Assembly: GCF_018613325.1 (NCBI RefSeq)
Contig: NZ_JAGGQJ010000052.1
Location: 1 to 54,503, forward strand
Source of the DNA: Bacillus sp. ISL-34
GTDB taxonomy: Bacteria; Bacillota; Bacilli; Bacillales; DSM-1321
Reading direction: 5' to 3'
DNA length: 54,503 nucleotides
Part shown: positions 15,587 through 23,058 of the stretch, piece after piece
Layout of the letters: each line of letters begins with the position of its first letter
Numbering within the stretch: position 1 is the first letter of the stretch
The notes under the pieces: generated by a model
Told to the model about the DNA's origin: nothing
Seen by the model: the letters and a program-made list of their open reading frames with translations, nothing else
Database searches by the model: none
Program-made: the position numbers and the translations under genes

Positions 15587-15644
15587 GAGCTTCCTTTAAA
15601 AGAAAGCTCCAGACTGGAGACAAACTCGAAGAATAGCGAGTTTG
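15587..15644. repeat. Two-hairpin intergenic repeat, copy 2
   Basis: An imperfect hairpin GAGCTT...AAGCTC (15587-15609), then CAGACTGGAGACAAACTCG and the perfect stem CAAACTCG/CGAGTTTG (15621-15644). Same plan as 10867-10935. Confidence 0.6.
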
Positions 15645-15680
15645 CCCTGAAGTTTTTTATTTAATAAACGTTCCAGGCGT

Positions 15681-15792
15681 TTACAGAAATCCGCTCCCTA
15701 TCCACCGACTGTCTGCCGAGCCTCATCAAAGCAAGCCCCTGCGGGATCTCGGCCAGACAGTTATTCGGCAGGAGTGTTGCAAATTTCTGTAA
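15681..15792. repeat. Long inverted-repeat element
   Basis: TTACAGAAAT (15681-15690) and ATTTCTGTAA (15783-15792) are perfect inverted ends around an inner palindrome (GTCTGCCGAG...CTCGGCCAGAC) that is GC-rich. No coding frame. It resembles the mobile-like intergenic repeats of Bacillus genomes. Confidence 0.6.
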
Positions 15793-15905
15793 TCCAGTAT
15801 GAATTACGATCATCTAGTCTTGTTATAAAATCATGTTCGGGATAAGACTATTCAGCCTCCCCTTTTTGTCGAGAAAATGGTTTCTATCTACAATTATAAA
15901 ACAAA

Positions 15906-15966
15906 GTTGATTGGAGCGGGTGTTCGAGACCCCCACGGAAAGCGAATGCTGTATGGTCCAATCAAC
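15906..15966 (+). repeat. GC-rich Bacillus-type intergenic repeat, copy 2 (internally deleted)
   Basis: GTTGATTGGAGCGGGTGTTC and ACGGAAAGCGAATGC...CCAATCAAC reproduce both ends of the element at 10950-11071 without its GC-rich centre. The outer TTGATTGGA/TCCAATCAA ends are inverted repeats. Confidence 0.65.
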
Positions 15967-16111
15967 GTTCGAATTCTTTCTTTAAAAGAAGCCCTTTAAT
16001 ATTCTTAAGTTCCCGAGGACTGTCACTGGTTATGCTTCTGCCCTTTGTTACACTCACCCGCATTTGTTCATGACCTTTCCCGGAATACCTCAAGAAATTG
16101 TGTCTCTTCTT

Positions 16112-16993
16112 TTAGTTTTCCAATATACGTTGTTGATTAGGATTGCCCTGTACAAGCAAATGGGATGATGGCATTAGAATTTTATGCTCATGTAAAGCTG
16201 TTATCATTTCAAACCTTACACTTCTAGCTGTTTCAAAGTAATGTTCAGGTTTAACAAGGCCCACTAAGCATAGTTCATAACCAACATATTTAAGATTGGG
16301 ATTTAAATCCGTAATGCCGATGTATCTAAAATCCTCTTCAGGCGTACCATCCTCTAGCCTTAGAAGGGTTTCGCCATATTTCTCATTGCAGATAAGGCAT
16401 ATATCTTCCAACAGCCGTTTTACCTTTTCGGGATTTTCTTGGTAACTTACTGTAATGCGCTCAATGATTCGCATTCTCCCTTTATTAAAATTTTGAATTG
16501 TCCTGATTTCACTGTGAGGGATTGTCAGTAATTTTCCTGACCATTCCCTGATCTGCATGAACCGGATACCGATTTCCTCAATCGTCCCAGAACTTGTCCC
16601 ATTGAAGGTCACGAAATTCCCCACTCGGAATTCATTATCTGAAAGCCTTACAAATCCCAATAAGATATCCTTGAGCATTTGCTGAGCGGCAAATCCGATA
16701 ACGACCCCTAAAATACCAGCTCCAGCTAAAATTCCTTTTAAGTCTATAAACTGTCCAATCAGATAAATAAGGAAAAGTGCGGAAATGCCATACCTAAGAG
16801 AAGAACGAGTAACCCCCTGTATTGTTTTTTCGACTTCTTCCTCAAAAAAATTGGACCTTCTAAAGAACCATTCAACCATTTTATTCAAGATATAATAAAC
16901 CGCCAATAACAGTAAAGCCAATATAAAAAGCCTCAATAATAAAAATTCTTCCAAATAATCCATAGCAAGCTCAGTAAATTTCAAGATATTCAT
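16112..16993 (-). CDS. Small-conductance mechanosensitive channel, MscS family
   Basis: A 293-residue membrane channel that releases solutes when the membrane is stretched. Helices lie around residues 15-38, 65-85 and 88-110. The third is the pore helix (GILAGAGILGVVIGFAAQQMLKDILLGF), with the Gly/Ala packing typical of MscS TM3. The beta domain follows (DNEFRVGNFVTFNGTSSGTIEEIGIRFMQIR). The ATG has GGAGGTGGG upstream. It lies 21 bp behind the spo0M-like gene and is presumably co-transcribed with it, downstream of a manganese riboswitch (17556-17649). Confidence 0.9.
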   Translation of the reverse strand: MNILKFTELAMDYLEEFLLLRLFILALLLLAVYYILNKMVEWFFRRSNFFEEEVEKTIQGVTRSSLRYGISALFLIYLIGQFIDLKGILAGAGILGVVIGFAAQQMLKDILLGFVRLSDNEFRVGNFVTFNGTSSGTIEEIGIRFMQIREWSGKLLTIPHSEIRTIQNFNKGRMRIIERITVSYQENPEKVKRLLEDICLICNEKYGETLLRLEDGTPEEDFRYIGITDLNPNLKYVGYELCLVGLVKPEHYFETARSVRFEMITALHEHKILMPSSHLLVQGNPNQQRILEN

Positions 16994-17014
16994 GCTCCCA
17001 CCTCCATTTCCACT

Positions 17015-17407
17015 TTATTCAGAATCGATTAAAATCCAGTCATCATCCTTGCCTATTATCCCTTTATCCAGTATTAGTCTCGTTTTCAGACGATAGGAAA
17101 CCCCACGCTTATAAGGCTCCTCCAATGTAGGCAGACAAAAGTTAAAAGGAATTTCATTACTTTCCCCTGAATTTATCTCTCTTGAAGACAAAATGGTGCT
17201 CGTTTTAAGGATCTCATCCATTCCGGTAGAATGAGTATCCATAATTAAATCACATTCGATCCTCCTTATTCTTTGCGTAAGGGTACCACCCTTAATCAAG
17301 AAATACCCATTTATGCATTCACCAGATTTATACTTATTTTTCGGCAGGATTAAATCTATTTGTGCAGAACCTATCCCTAAAAGTAACAAAGATTTTCTCA
17401 GTATCAA
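17015..17407 (-). CDS. Spo0M-like protein, arrestin-fold half only
   Basis: A 130-residue protein resembling the N-terminal half of Spo0M (sporulation-control protein, arrestin-like fold): LGIGSAQIDLILPKNKYKSGECINGYFLIKGGTL matches the Spo0M opening, with IPFNFCLP and YRLKTRLILDKG further on. Bacillus Spo0M is about 258 residues; here the frame ends after the first lobe (DDDWILIDSE). The frame is open to 17485, but a TTG at 17407 has GGAGTG six bases upstream and yields a Spo0M-like start, so I take TTG. It is the first gene after the riboswitch and tandem terminators, followed by mscS. It could be a true one-lobed variant or a truncated gene. Confidence 0.75.
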   Translation of the reverse strand: MILRKSLLLLGIGSAQIDLILPKNKYKSGECINGYFLIKGGTLTQRIRRIECDLIMDTHSTGMDEILKTSTILSSREINSGESNEIPFNFCLPTLEEPYKRGVSYRLKTRLILDKGIIGKDDDWILIDSE

Positions 17408-17497
17408 AGAATACACTCCATTTATATATTTATTTGTTTTTCTACTAAAAACCAATATGTTGATACATTTCCTTAAGGACTGCACTTTCCGGACTAC

Positions 17498-17528
17498 AAA
17501 AAACCTTTACCATTTTTGGTAAAGGTTT
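17498..17528 (-). terminator. Second tandem terminator before the spo0M-like gene
   Basis: An 11-bp perfect stem, AAACCTTTACC (17501-17511) with GGTAAAGGTTT (17518-17528), followed on the minus strand by TTTTTT. Its stem is almost the same sequence as the first terminator, so arms of the two hairpins can pair with each other. Confidence 0.85.
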
Positions 17529-17531
17529 ACT

Positions 17532-17566
17532 AAAAGAAAATAGACCTTTACCAATAGGTAAGGTCT
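17532..17566 (-). terminator. First tandem terminator: riboswitch expression platform
   Basis: On the minus strand AGACCTTACC (17566-17557), loop TATT, GGTAAAGGTCT (17552-17542), then ATTTTCTTTT. The 5' arm overlaps the 3' strand of the riboswitch closing helix (CCAGACCTT), so ligand binding should prevent terminator formation and turn expression on. Confidence 0.8.
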
Positions 17567-17649
17567 GGCTAACAACATATGCTGCCAACAACACCGAGAG
17601 CAAAGAGCTCCGTAATGACGACATTGTTGTAAAAGCTACTCCCCTTTGG
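17556..17649 (-). ncRNA. Manganese riboswitch (yybP-ykoY motif)
   Basis: On the minus strand the aptamer begins CCAAAGGGGAGTAGC, the hallmark of yybP-ykoY RNAs (GGGGAGUAG also opens the E. coli mntP switch). It continues with GTCGTCATTACGGAGC, a short stem-loop, CTCGGTGTTGTTGGC and GTTAGCCAGACCTT. AAGG at the 5' end pairs with CCTT at the 3' end to close it. In the family two loops dock around Mn2+. The following hairpin shares the closing strand, as expected of a transcriptional ON switch. The downstream genes are spo0M-like and mscS, not the usual Mn2+ exporters. Confidence 0.85.
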
Positions 17650-17673
17650 AGAATGTATTCAACTATATAATTT

Positions 17674-17703
17674 ATAATACGGTAGGATAAGAAAGTTTGT
17701 CAA
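17674..17703 (-). promoter_or_regulatory. Sigma-A promoter of the riboswitch transcript
   Basis: Minus strand TTGACA (17703-17698), 18 bases, TATTAT (17679-17674). Start is predicted near 17667, about 18 nt before the aptamer. Confidence 0.75.
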
Positions 17704-17995
17704 ACCTTTATATTTTATTATTTTTGGTCTCTGCCCGGGAAATTCGAGTTCTTTGTACATATCTTGATATTAATGAAAATATAATGATTTAACTTGTCCC
17801 GTGATTGAAAAAGAATTAACGGCTAGGTTTTAAATAGGTCAGGTAGTGGAATATGAAGTATATAACAGCCATGATCTTCTATTTACAACGCCCCTTTCAA
17901 AAAGAATAAAGTGAACAAACTATGTATATTCAATGGAAAACTAAAATTATATTTAAAAATTAACAAGATTTCTCTTTTACTTATGTTCAGCATGT

Positions 17996-18021
17996 TGTAA
18001 TATAAATGTAACAATTGTAAT
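17996..18021 (+). promoter_or_regulatory. WalR-type box upstream of iseA
   Basis: TGTAAT (17996-18001), five bases, TGTAAC (18007-18012) is a perfect WalR direct repeat (TGTWAH-N5-TGTWAH). A third TGTAAT follows at 18016-18021 and overlaps a likely -35 (TTGTAA). In B. subtilis, WalR represses iseA, and an operator over the -35 would fit repression. Confidence 0.78.
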
Positions 18022-18075
18022 ATTTATTAAACCTTCGTTACATAAGTATCCTATTAGGGATTGGGGAGATTAAGT

Positions 18076-18609
18076 ATGAAAAAATTTGTAGGTATGCTAT
18101 TATCCATTATCATTTTATTTTTCACATTAAGTGGTCAGGTTACCGCAAAAACGACATCACAGAATTTGTCTGACGCAAATGCATTAAAGATAGCCGATAA
18201 TGCCAGCAAACATTTTTGGAATGCTTTACATGGGTACAAAACCCGTTCATGTTCACAAAAAACTTTCAATTATAAAGGGACAGAGTATTCATACCTTTGC
18301 CAAGAGTTCAATACAAAAGATAAATTGACTACCTACTTAGCAGAGACATTTACTAATAATGCAGTTGAAAAAGGGCTTACCAAATATAATTACATTACCC
18401 ATAAAGGGAAATTAGCCCGTCCAATCGGAGACGGCTACAGCATGTTAGAGTGGAGAAAAGCAAAAATTAAATTGGTTTATCAAAAACTAAACGTTAGGTC
18501 CTACAACTTAACCGTACCTACAGTCGACGGTGAGTCAGTAAAAAGAACGGTTACTTTTTATAAATCCGGATCCACGTGGAAAGTCAATCAGTTCGATGCA
18601 GTTCAATAA
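18076..18609 (+). CDS. iseA: Secreted DL-endopeptidase inhibitor IseA-like
   Basis: A 177-residue exported protein. A signal peptide covers about residues 1-24 (MKKFVGMLLSIIILFFTLSG, then QVTAK). The mature part has the IseA/YoeB pattern: ASKHFWNALHGY, a cysteine pair (C near 46 and 62) around FNYKGTEYSYLC, and the GDGYSMLEWRKAK segment. IseA binds NlpC/P60 autolysins in the cell wall and slows peptidoglycan cleavage. The ATG at 18076 has GGGGAG seven bases upstream; the earlier in-frame TTG at 18061 overlaps that site. It is a single gene with its own terminator. The WalR box upstream supports the identity. A possible target class is encoded at 48077-48520. Confidence 0.85.
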   Translation: MKKFVGMLLSIIILFFTLSGQVTAKTTSQNLSDANALKIADNASKHFWNALHGYKTRSCSQKTFNYKGTEYSYLCQEFNTKDKLTTYLAETFTNNAVEKGLTKYNYITHKGKLARPIGDGYSMLEWRKAKIKLVYQKLNVRSYNLTVPTVDGESVKRTVTFYKSGSTWKVNQFDAVQ

Positions 18610-18627
18610 AAAATTGGTTTAAATGTA

Positions 18628-18686
18628 ACGCCTCATATGCCGTATAGTTGGTTAAAAACTATATTCCTTATGAGGTGTTTTTCTGT
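18628..18686 (+). terminator. iseA terminator (branched)
   Basis: ACGCCTCATA (18628-18637) pairs with TATGAGGTGT (18669-18678). An inner stem TATAGTT/AACTATA lies between, and a T-rich tract follows. Confidence 0.75.
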
Positions 18687-18732
18687 TTTCCCATTCATAA
18701 AAATCTTTTCACCTCATGAAACTTTAAAAAAT

Positions 18733-18757
18733 AAAAAAACACAGCTAGGATGCTGTG
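18733..18757 (-). terminator. Terminator after the HAAS-domain gene
   Basis: CACAGC/GCTGTG stem (18740-18757). On the minus strand it is followed by TTTTTTT. Confidence 0.75.
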
Positions 18758-18759
18758 CC

Positions 18760-19752
18760 TTAACGGATTTTTGCCTTTCGAAAGCCTTGATAGGAATCGT
18801 AGGCAGCAAAAATGATGGTGATGATTATGAGACTCCAGTAAATCGAGGTTTTCCATTCATCAATTGAAAATAGTGTCCTTTGGTATGCAATGAATTCGGG
18901 GTTCAATAAATGAGGATTACTGATGATGATGATGAAAGTCAGAGTGGACAACAGCTGGTATATGGCATGGAATATAGCTAGTTTCAGGGTCCATTGTCTT
19001 AAAGATAATTTATAAATCGCCAAGAGAAGCCCAATGATAACGACGAAAGATACCAGCAGCCAATAGGAATTCAATACCTCTTGATTGAAAGAAGGTGTCA
19101 CGAAAATGAGACTGTCATTTCTTTTTTCATAGACGCCTAAGAGGTTTGCTGCATTGAAATAAAGGGCCGCAAACACAGAAAGACCTAACAAACTTGCAAA
19201 TATCTCGATCATGGAAATCGCCTTTTGCTTTGAAATGTTCGGTATATCTTTTAGGTTTTCCGGTGTCCATGGTTTCAAGTCTTTTGTTAAAGGCGACTGA
19301 CCTTTTGAAGTATCCATGCGTTCTAAAATGGCAAATGAGAGCGTCAGCCAGAAAAACACTTGGATACCTGTACCGATGATACCTGCTATCGCATTCCCGA
19401 TTATGGTGAAAACTGCATCGATAACCGTATTATCCCCCATATCCCGAAACGGATTATCCCCTACTAATCCGATCAGTGAAATGACTGCTGCAATTGGTAA
19501 AATCATTTTCAACAGACTGATATAAACATCATAATAACGCGGTCCAATCAGATGCATCGGCCGATCGCGATAACCACTTGCCAGTGTAACCGGATCTCCT
19601 AATTTTAAAAGAACCGCTTTCACGTCTTGCTCCGTATGATCCTCCGGAAGCATATCTGCGATTGTAGATTGAAGCTCAAGCGCAATATCCTCCCGGTTTT
19701 TTTCTGGTAGCCTGCGGGTCACTTCCTGAATATAAAGTTCAATCAGCTCCAT
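18760..19752 (-). CDS. HAAS-domain membrane protein paired with PadR regulator
   Basis: A 330-residue protein with an N-terminal HAAS-type helical domain (IELYIQEVTRRLPEKNREDIALELQSTIADML, then a GDP-containing turn, residues 1-65) followed by about six predicted membrane helices. HAAS proteins are commonly encoded just behind PadR regulators and are thought to link them to membrane signals; the precise function is not known. Start ATG has GGAGAGGGAGAAG upstream and overlaps the padR stop by 14 bp, so the two are translationally coupled. No catalytic motif is visible in the membrane part. Confidence 0.75.
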   Translation of the reverse strand: MELIELYIQEVTRRLPEKNREDIALELQSTIADMLPEDHTEQDVKAVLLKLGDPVTLASGYRDRPMHLIGPRYYDVYISLLKMILPIAAVISLIGLVGDNPFRDMGDNTVIDAVFTIIGNAIAGIIGTGIQVFFWLTLSFAILERMDTSKGQSPLTKDLKPWTPENLKDIPNISKQKAISMIEIFASLLGLSVFAALYFNAANLLGVYEKRNDSLIFVTPSFNQEVLNSYWLLVSFVVIIGLLLAIYKLSLRQWTLKLAIFHAIYQLLSTLTFIIIISNPHLLNPEFIAYQRTLFSIDEWKTSIYWSLIIITIIFAAYDSYQGFRKAKIR

Positions 19753-20086
19753 CTTCTCCCTCTCCTTTTAATAATATATAAAGCTCTTGAGAAGTTTTTT
19801 CCCACTCTTCCTTTAACTGAGTGAAGATTTCTTCCCCATAATCACTTAAAGAATAGTACTTGCGGGGTCTACTTTCAGAAGTATCCCAGCTGCTTGTCAC
19901 CAATTCTTGTTTTTCCAGGCGGCGAAGCAAAGGATATAAAGTACTTTGATCAATGGTAATTCCCGACTTCTCTAAACGCTGGACAAGCGAGTACCCATAC
20001 TGAGGGGTTTTGAGCTGACTCAGAACAGCTAATGTCAAAGTGCCTCTGCGCAGCTCAGTGGTTAATGAATTCAGTAAAGTGCTCAT
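19739..20086 (-). CDS. PadR family transcriptional regulator
   Basis: A 115-residue PadR-type winged helix: LRRGTLTLAVLSQLKTPQYGYSLVQRLE, then STLYPLLRRLEKQELV (recognition helix and wing) and RKYYSLSDYG, with a short C-terminal helix for dimerisation, as in subfamily-2 members. It likely represses its own operon, which includes the overlapping HAAS-domain gene. The ATG start has GAGGTGATTGG upstream. The promoter region holds two TATACTATG repeats 26 bp apart, possible operator elements. The inducing signal is unknown. Confidence 0.9.
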   Translation of the reverse strand: MSTLLNSLTTELRRGTLTLAVLSQLKTPQYGYSLVQRLEKSGITIDQSTLYPLLRRLEKQELVTSSWDTSESRPRKYYSLSDYGEEIFTQLKEEWEKTSQELYILLKGEGEDGAD

Positions 20087-20102
20087 CCAATCACCTCTTC
20101 CC

Positions 20103-20137
20103 TATACTATGTGACGTACACCATACCTTATACTATG
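20103..20137. promoter_or_regulatory. Direct repeats in the padR promoter
   Basis: TATACTATG occurs at 20103-20111 and 20129-20137. On the minus strand each contains a TATA-like -10 (CATAGTATA). Placement just upstream of padR suggests an autoregulatory operator. This is inference only. Confidence 0.4.
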
Positions 20138-20200
20138 CATCATACACTATTTTAGTTCTTACAACACCATTAAAATGAAAATATATTCTATTTAAAGCAT

Positions 20201-20235
20201 AAAAAAGAGAAGCGTTTCACGCCTCTCCGTTTTTT
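20201..20235 (-). terminator. Terminator between gntP-like gene and padR promoter
   Basis: GAGAAGCGT (20207-20215) pairs with ACGCCTCTC (20219-20227) with one mismatch, flanked by A6 and T6 runs, so it may work on both strands. Confidence 0.75.
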
Positions 20236-20246
20236 CATTATAAATA

Positions 20247-21593
20247 TCACACAAGAATGACCCATAATATCATCGTCATGATAATGGTTACTACCCCTTG
20301 TATTAAGGTTGCCATCGTTTGAGCTTTATAGGCATCCGTCACTTTCATCCCGCTAAATTGGGTGACCACCCAGAAGAAGCTATCATTTACATGGCTTACA
20401 GTCATCGCACCTGCTCCAACAGCCATGACTACCAATGCAAGTGGAACAGCTCCTTCAATACCCAACGTTGGAAGCATAGGGGCAATCAAAGATGAAGTGA
20501 TGACCAGGGATGCTGTGGAAGAACCTTGGGCTGTTTTCAACCCAGCAGCAATTAGGAACGGGACCAAAAGGAACAATGATCCACTAAAGATGCTGCCTAT
20601 ATCCCAACTTTGGATGATGTCTGCAATCCCCGTATTTTTAATGACAGTACCAAATGCTCCGCCCGCACCGGTGATCAATAAAATTGGCGCGGCATCCAAT
20701 AAGGCTGCTCCTATCCAGTTTGTCAATGTTTCTTCATCGTACTTAGGCAGCAATGTCAATGCCGAAATTACTCCGACAAGCAATGCGATGACCGGCTGGC
20801 CCAAGAATACGAAAAATGCGGCGATTCCACCCTCTGTACCGAAGAGCGTTAAAACAGAACTCGCTCCAATCAGGACAATCGGTAAAACAATCGGTAAAAA
20901 TGATTGAAAGGCGGAAGGCATCGTACCGAATGAACGGACAATTTCATCATAATCGTAGTCCAGGTCACTTCGGTCATCTTCAACCTCTATCTTGGACGCT
21001 ACTTTCATTGACCATATATAACCTGCAAGTGCAGCTGGAATGGCAGTGATGAGACCAATCAAAATGACCGTCCCCAAGTATCCATCCGCTCCGATATTCC
21101 CGGCAGCCGCTATTGGCCCTGGTGTTGGGGGCACAAGTGTGTGTGTCGCATACAAGCCAGTCGCAAGCGCAACCGACATGGAAGCAACCGCTACTTTTGC
21201 GCGTTTTGCCAATGCCTTTCTTAAGCTTGATAAAATAACGAAACCTGAATCGCAAAAAACGGGTATGGATACGATATAGCCAATCATGCTCATGGCAAGC
21301 TGCGGTCTTTTGGGACCGACAATCCTTAACACGACTTCCGCCATTCGTAATGCGGCCCCAGCCTTTTCCAAAATCGTTCCGATTATTGTACCGAAAACGA
21401 TTACAAGTCCAATGCTCGTCATCAATCCGCCAAAACCGCCATTAATATTCTCCACAATCTGATCAAGAGGCATTCCAGAAGCAAAACCCACAAATAAAGT
21501 ACCTAAAAGTAGCGATAAGAACGGATGCAGCTTAAATTTGGTGGTCGCAAAAACAATTAAGAATACGCCAATGGCCAAAACAATAAATAACAT
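20247..21593 (-). CDS. GntP family permease, probably glycerate uptake
   Basis: A 448-residue membrane transporter of the GntP (gluconate:H+ symporter) family with about 12-14 helices. Conserved stretches: NINGGFGGLMTSIGLVIVFGTIIG, IPVFCDSGFVIL, HTLVPPTPGPIAAAG near residue 150, and SHVNDSFFWVVTQFSGM near the C-terminus. Family members carry gluconate, other sugar acids or glycerate. The adjacent glycerate kinase gene, four bases upstream in the same unit, points to glycerate. The ATG has GGGGGTAATC upstream. Regulation is probably by the divergent CdaR-type protein. Confidence 0.88.
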   Translation of the reverse strand: MLFIVLAIGVFLIVFATTKFKLHPFLSLLLGTLFVGFASGMPLDQIVENINGGFGGLMTSIGLVIVFGTIIGTILEKAGAALRMAEVVLRIVGPKRPQLAMSMIGYIVSIPVFCDSGFVILSSLRKALAKRAKVAVASMSVALATGLYATHTLVPPTPGPIAAAGNIGADGYLGTVILIGLITAIPAALAGYIWSMKVASKIEVEDDRSDLDYDYDEIVRSFGTMPSAFQSFLPIVLPIVLIGASSVLTLFGTEGGIAAFFVFLGQPVIALLVGVISALTLLPKYDEETLTNWIGAALLDAAPILLITGAGGAFGTVIKNTGIADIIQSWDIGSIFSGSLFLLVPFLIAAGLKTAQGSSTASLVITSSLIAPMLPTLGIEGAVPLALVVMAVGAGAMTVSHVNDSFFWVVTQFSGMKVTDAYKAQTMATLIQGVVTIIMTMILWVILV

Positions 21594-21597
21594 ATGA

Positions 21598-22743
21598 TTA
21601 CCCCCTATTTTTAATTCCTGCCAAAAAAGTCCGCATTACTTGTTCTGCTGAAACCTCCAACAAATCAGCACCTTTTTCCATTGCTTCCTTTAAAGGCATA
21701 GGAGCGTTCACCAAACTATGAACACTAGTTATTCCATGGTCATATAAAACTTCAATACCAGTTCCGATCGATCCAGCCAAAACAAATACGGGAATACCAT
21801 GCTTTTTGGCTTCTTGTGCAACTCCCATTGGTGTTTTGCCTGAAGCTGTCTGGTAATCGATTTGGCCCTCACCAGTAAAGACACAATCAGCATCGGACAA
21901 TTTTTCACCCAGTTTCGTAACCTCCATAACAATATCGATGCCCCTTTTTGTATCTGCACGGAAAAAGGCTTGAAAGGCACCTCCAATTCCACCTGCAGCA
22001 CCAGCACCAGCTTTATCATGCAAGTGTATGCCTGTCTTGATTTCCACCAAATCAGCCCATGATGATAAAGCTTTATCAAGCAATTCAACCATGGCAGGAG
22101 TGGCTCCTTTTTGAGGTCCGAATACACTTGATGCCCCATCCGGACCGACTAACGGATTCTGGACATCCGAGGCAATCAAAAACTCGGAATCTGCTATTCT
22201 GGAATCAAAATCTTCTGTATTGATTTCTGATATCCGCGATAATTCGGCACCCCCGAATCCCAGCGGTTTACCATCAACATCAAACACCCTCATTCCCAAA
22301 GCCTGGAGCATACCAACACCGGCATCATTGGTAGCGCTTCCACCAACCGCTAAAATGAACTTTCGACAGCCATCATTCAATGCTTTTTGAATGAGCTCCC
22401 CTGTTCCGTATGTAGTAGTGATCAATGGGTTTAACTTATCTGAATCGACTAGGCACAGACCGGATGCACTGGCCATTTCAATCACGCATGTTTCCTGATC
22501 ACCCAAGATTCCATATGCTGCCTGAACGTCCTCAAGTAAAGGTCCTTTAACCGTCACTGCTACTTTTCGACCATTCGTAGCTGCAACAAGACTATCCATC
22601 GTACCTTCCCCGCCATCCGCTGCAGGAACCAATTCTGTCTTCGCATCCGGCAGGGCCTTCCTGACCCCTCGCTCGATTGCTTTGGAAGCTTCAAATGCTG
22701 ACAAACTTCCTTTATAGGAATCTGGTGCAATAACAATTTTCAT
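21598..22743 (-). CDS. glxK: Glycerate kinase (GlxK/GarK family)
   Basis: A 381-residue kinase that phosphorylates D-glycerate with ATP to (2-)phosphoglycerate, feeding lower glycolysis. Motifs: IAPDSYKGSLSAFEA at the N-terminus, PAADGGEGTMDSLVAA near 40-55, AVGGSATNDAGVGMLQALG near 128, FGPQKGA near 217, and FTGEGQIDYQTASGKTPMGVA near 287. The length is normal. The ATG start follows GGGGGCC. First gene of the glxK-gntP unit, divergent from the cdaR-type regulator across 315 bp. Confidence 0.93.
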   Translation of the reverse strand: MKIVIAPDSYKGSLSAFEASKAIERGVRKALPDAKTELVPAADGGEGTMDSLVAATNGRKVAVTVKGPLLEDVQAAYGILGDQETCVIEMASASGLCLVDSDKLNPLITTTYGTGELIQKALNDGCRKFILAVGGSATNDAGVGMLQALGMRVFDVDGKPLGFGGAELSRISEINTEDFDSRIADSEFLIASDVQNPLVGPDGASSVFGPQKGATPAMVELLDKALSSWADLVEIKTGIHLHDKAGAGAAGGIGGAFQAFFRADTKRGIDIVMEVTKLGEKLSDADCVFTGEGQIDYQTASGKTPMGVAQEAKKHGIPVFVLAGSIGTGIEVLYDHGITSVHSLVNAPMPLKEAMEKGADLLEVSAEQVMRTFLAGIKNRG

Positions 22744-23058
22744 GCTAAGGCCCCCTTTGAATATATTATTTTTAGATTAATTTAATTATAATCTTCTGAA
22801 ATATTTTAATCATCGTTCATTCTATACAAAAATTAGTATGACATATTTGATTTTTTTAGCTATACTATATAGAAAAAATGATCTTATAGAAAGTTTTCTG
22901 TTATTTTCCCAATTTCTTAAAGTATAAGATAGCTAAAGGCTTAAACTATCGACCATCTCCTTTTCGTGATTAACATAGCTTGTTTGCATGAAATATGATT
23001 ACCTTTCTTTTATCGCAAACTGGATAACCATCTAAAAAATTCTAGAAGGATGACTTGT
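22744..23058. other. Divergent control region between glxK and the cdaR-type gene
   Basis: 315 bp of AT-rich DNA with several TATA-like hexamers on both strands (for example TATAGT on the minus strand near 22867). No clear operator could be assigned. It must hold both promoters. Confidence 0.4.

Noticed and set aside
17850..17910. 17-codon frame ATGAAGTATATAACAGCC... upstream of iseA
   Set aside because: Poor ribosome site and no promoter or conservation clue; likely chance.
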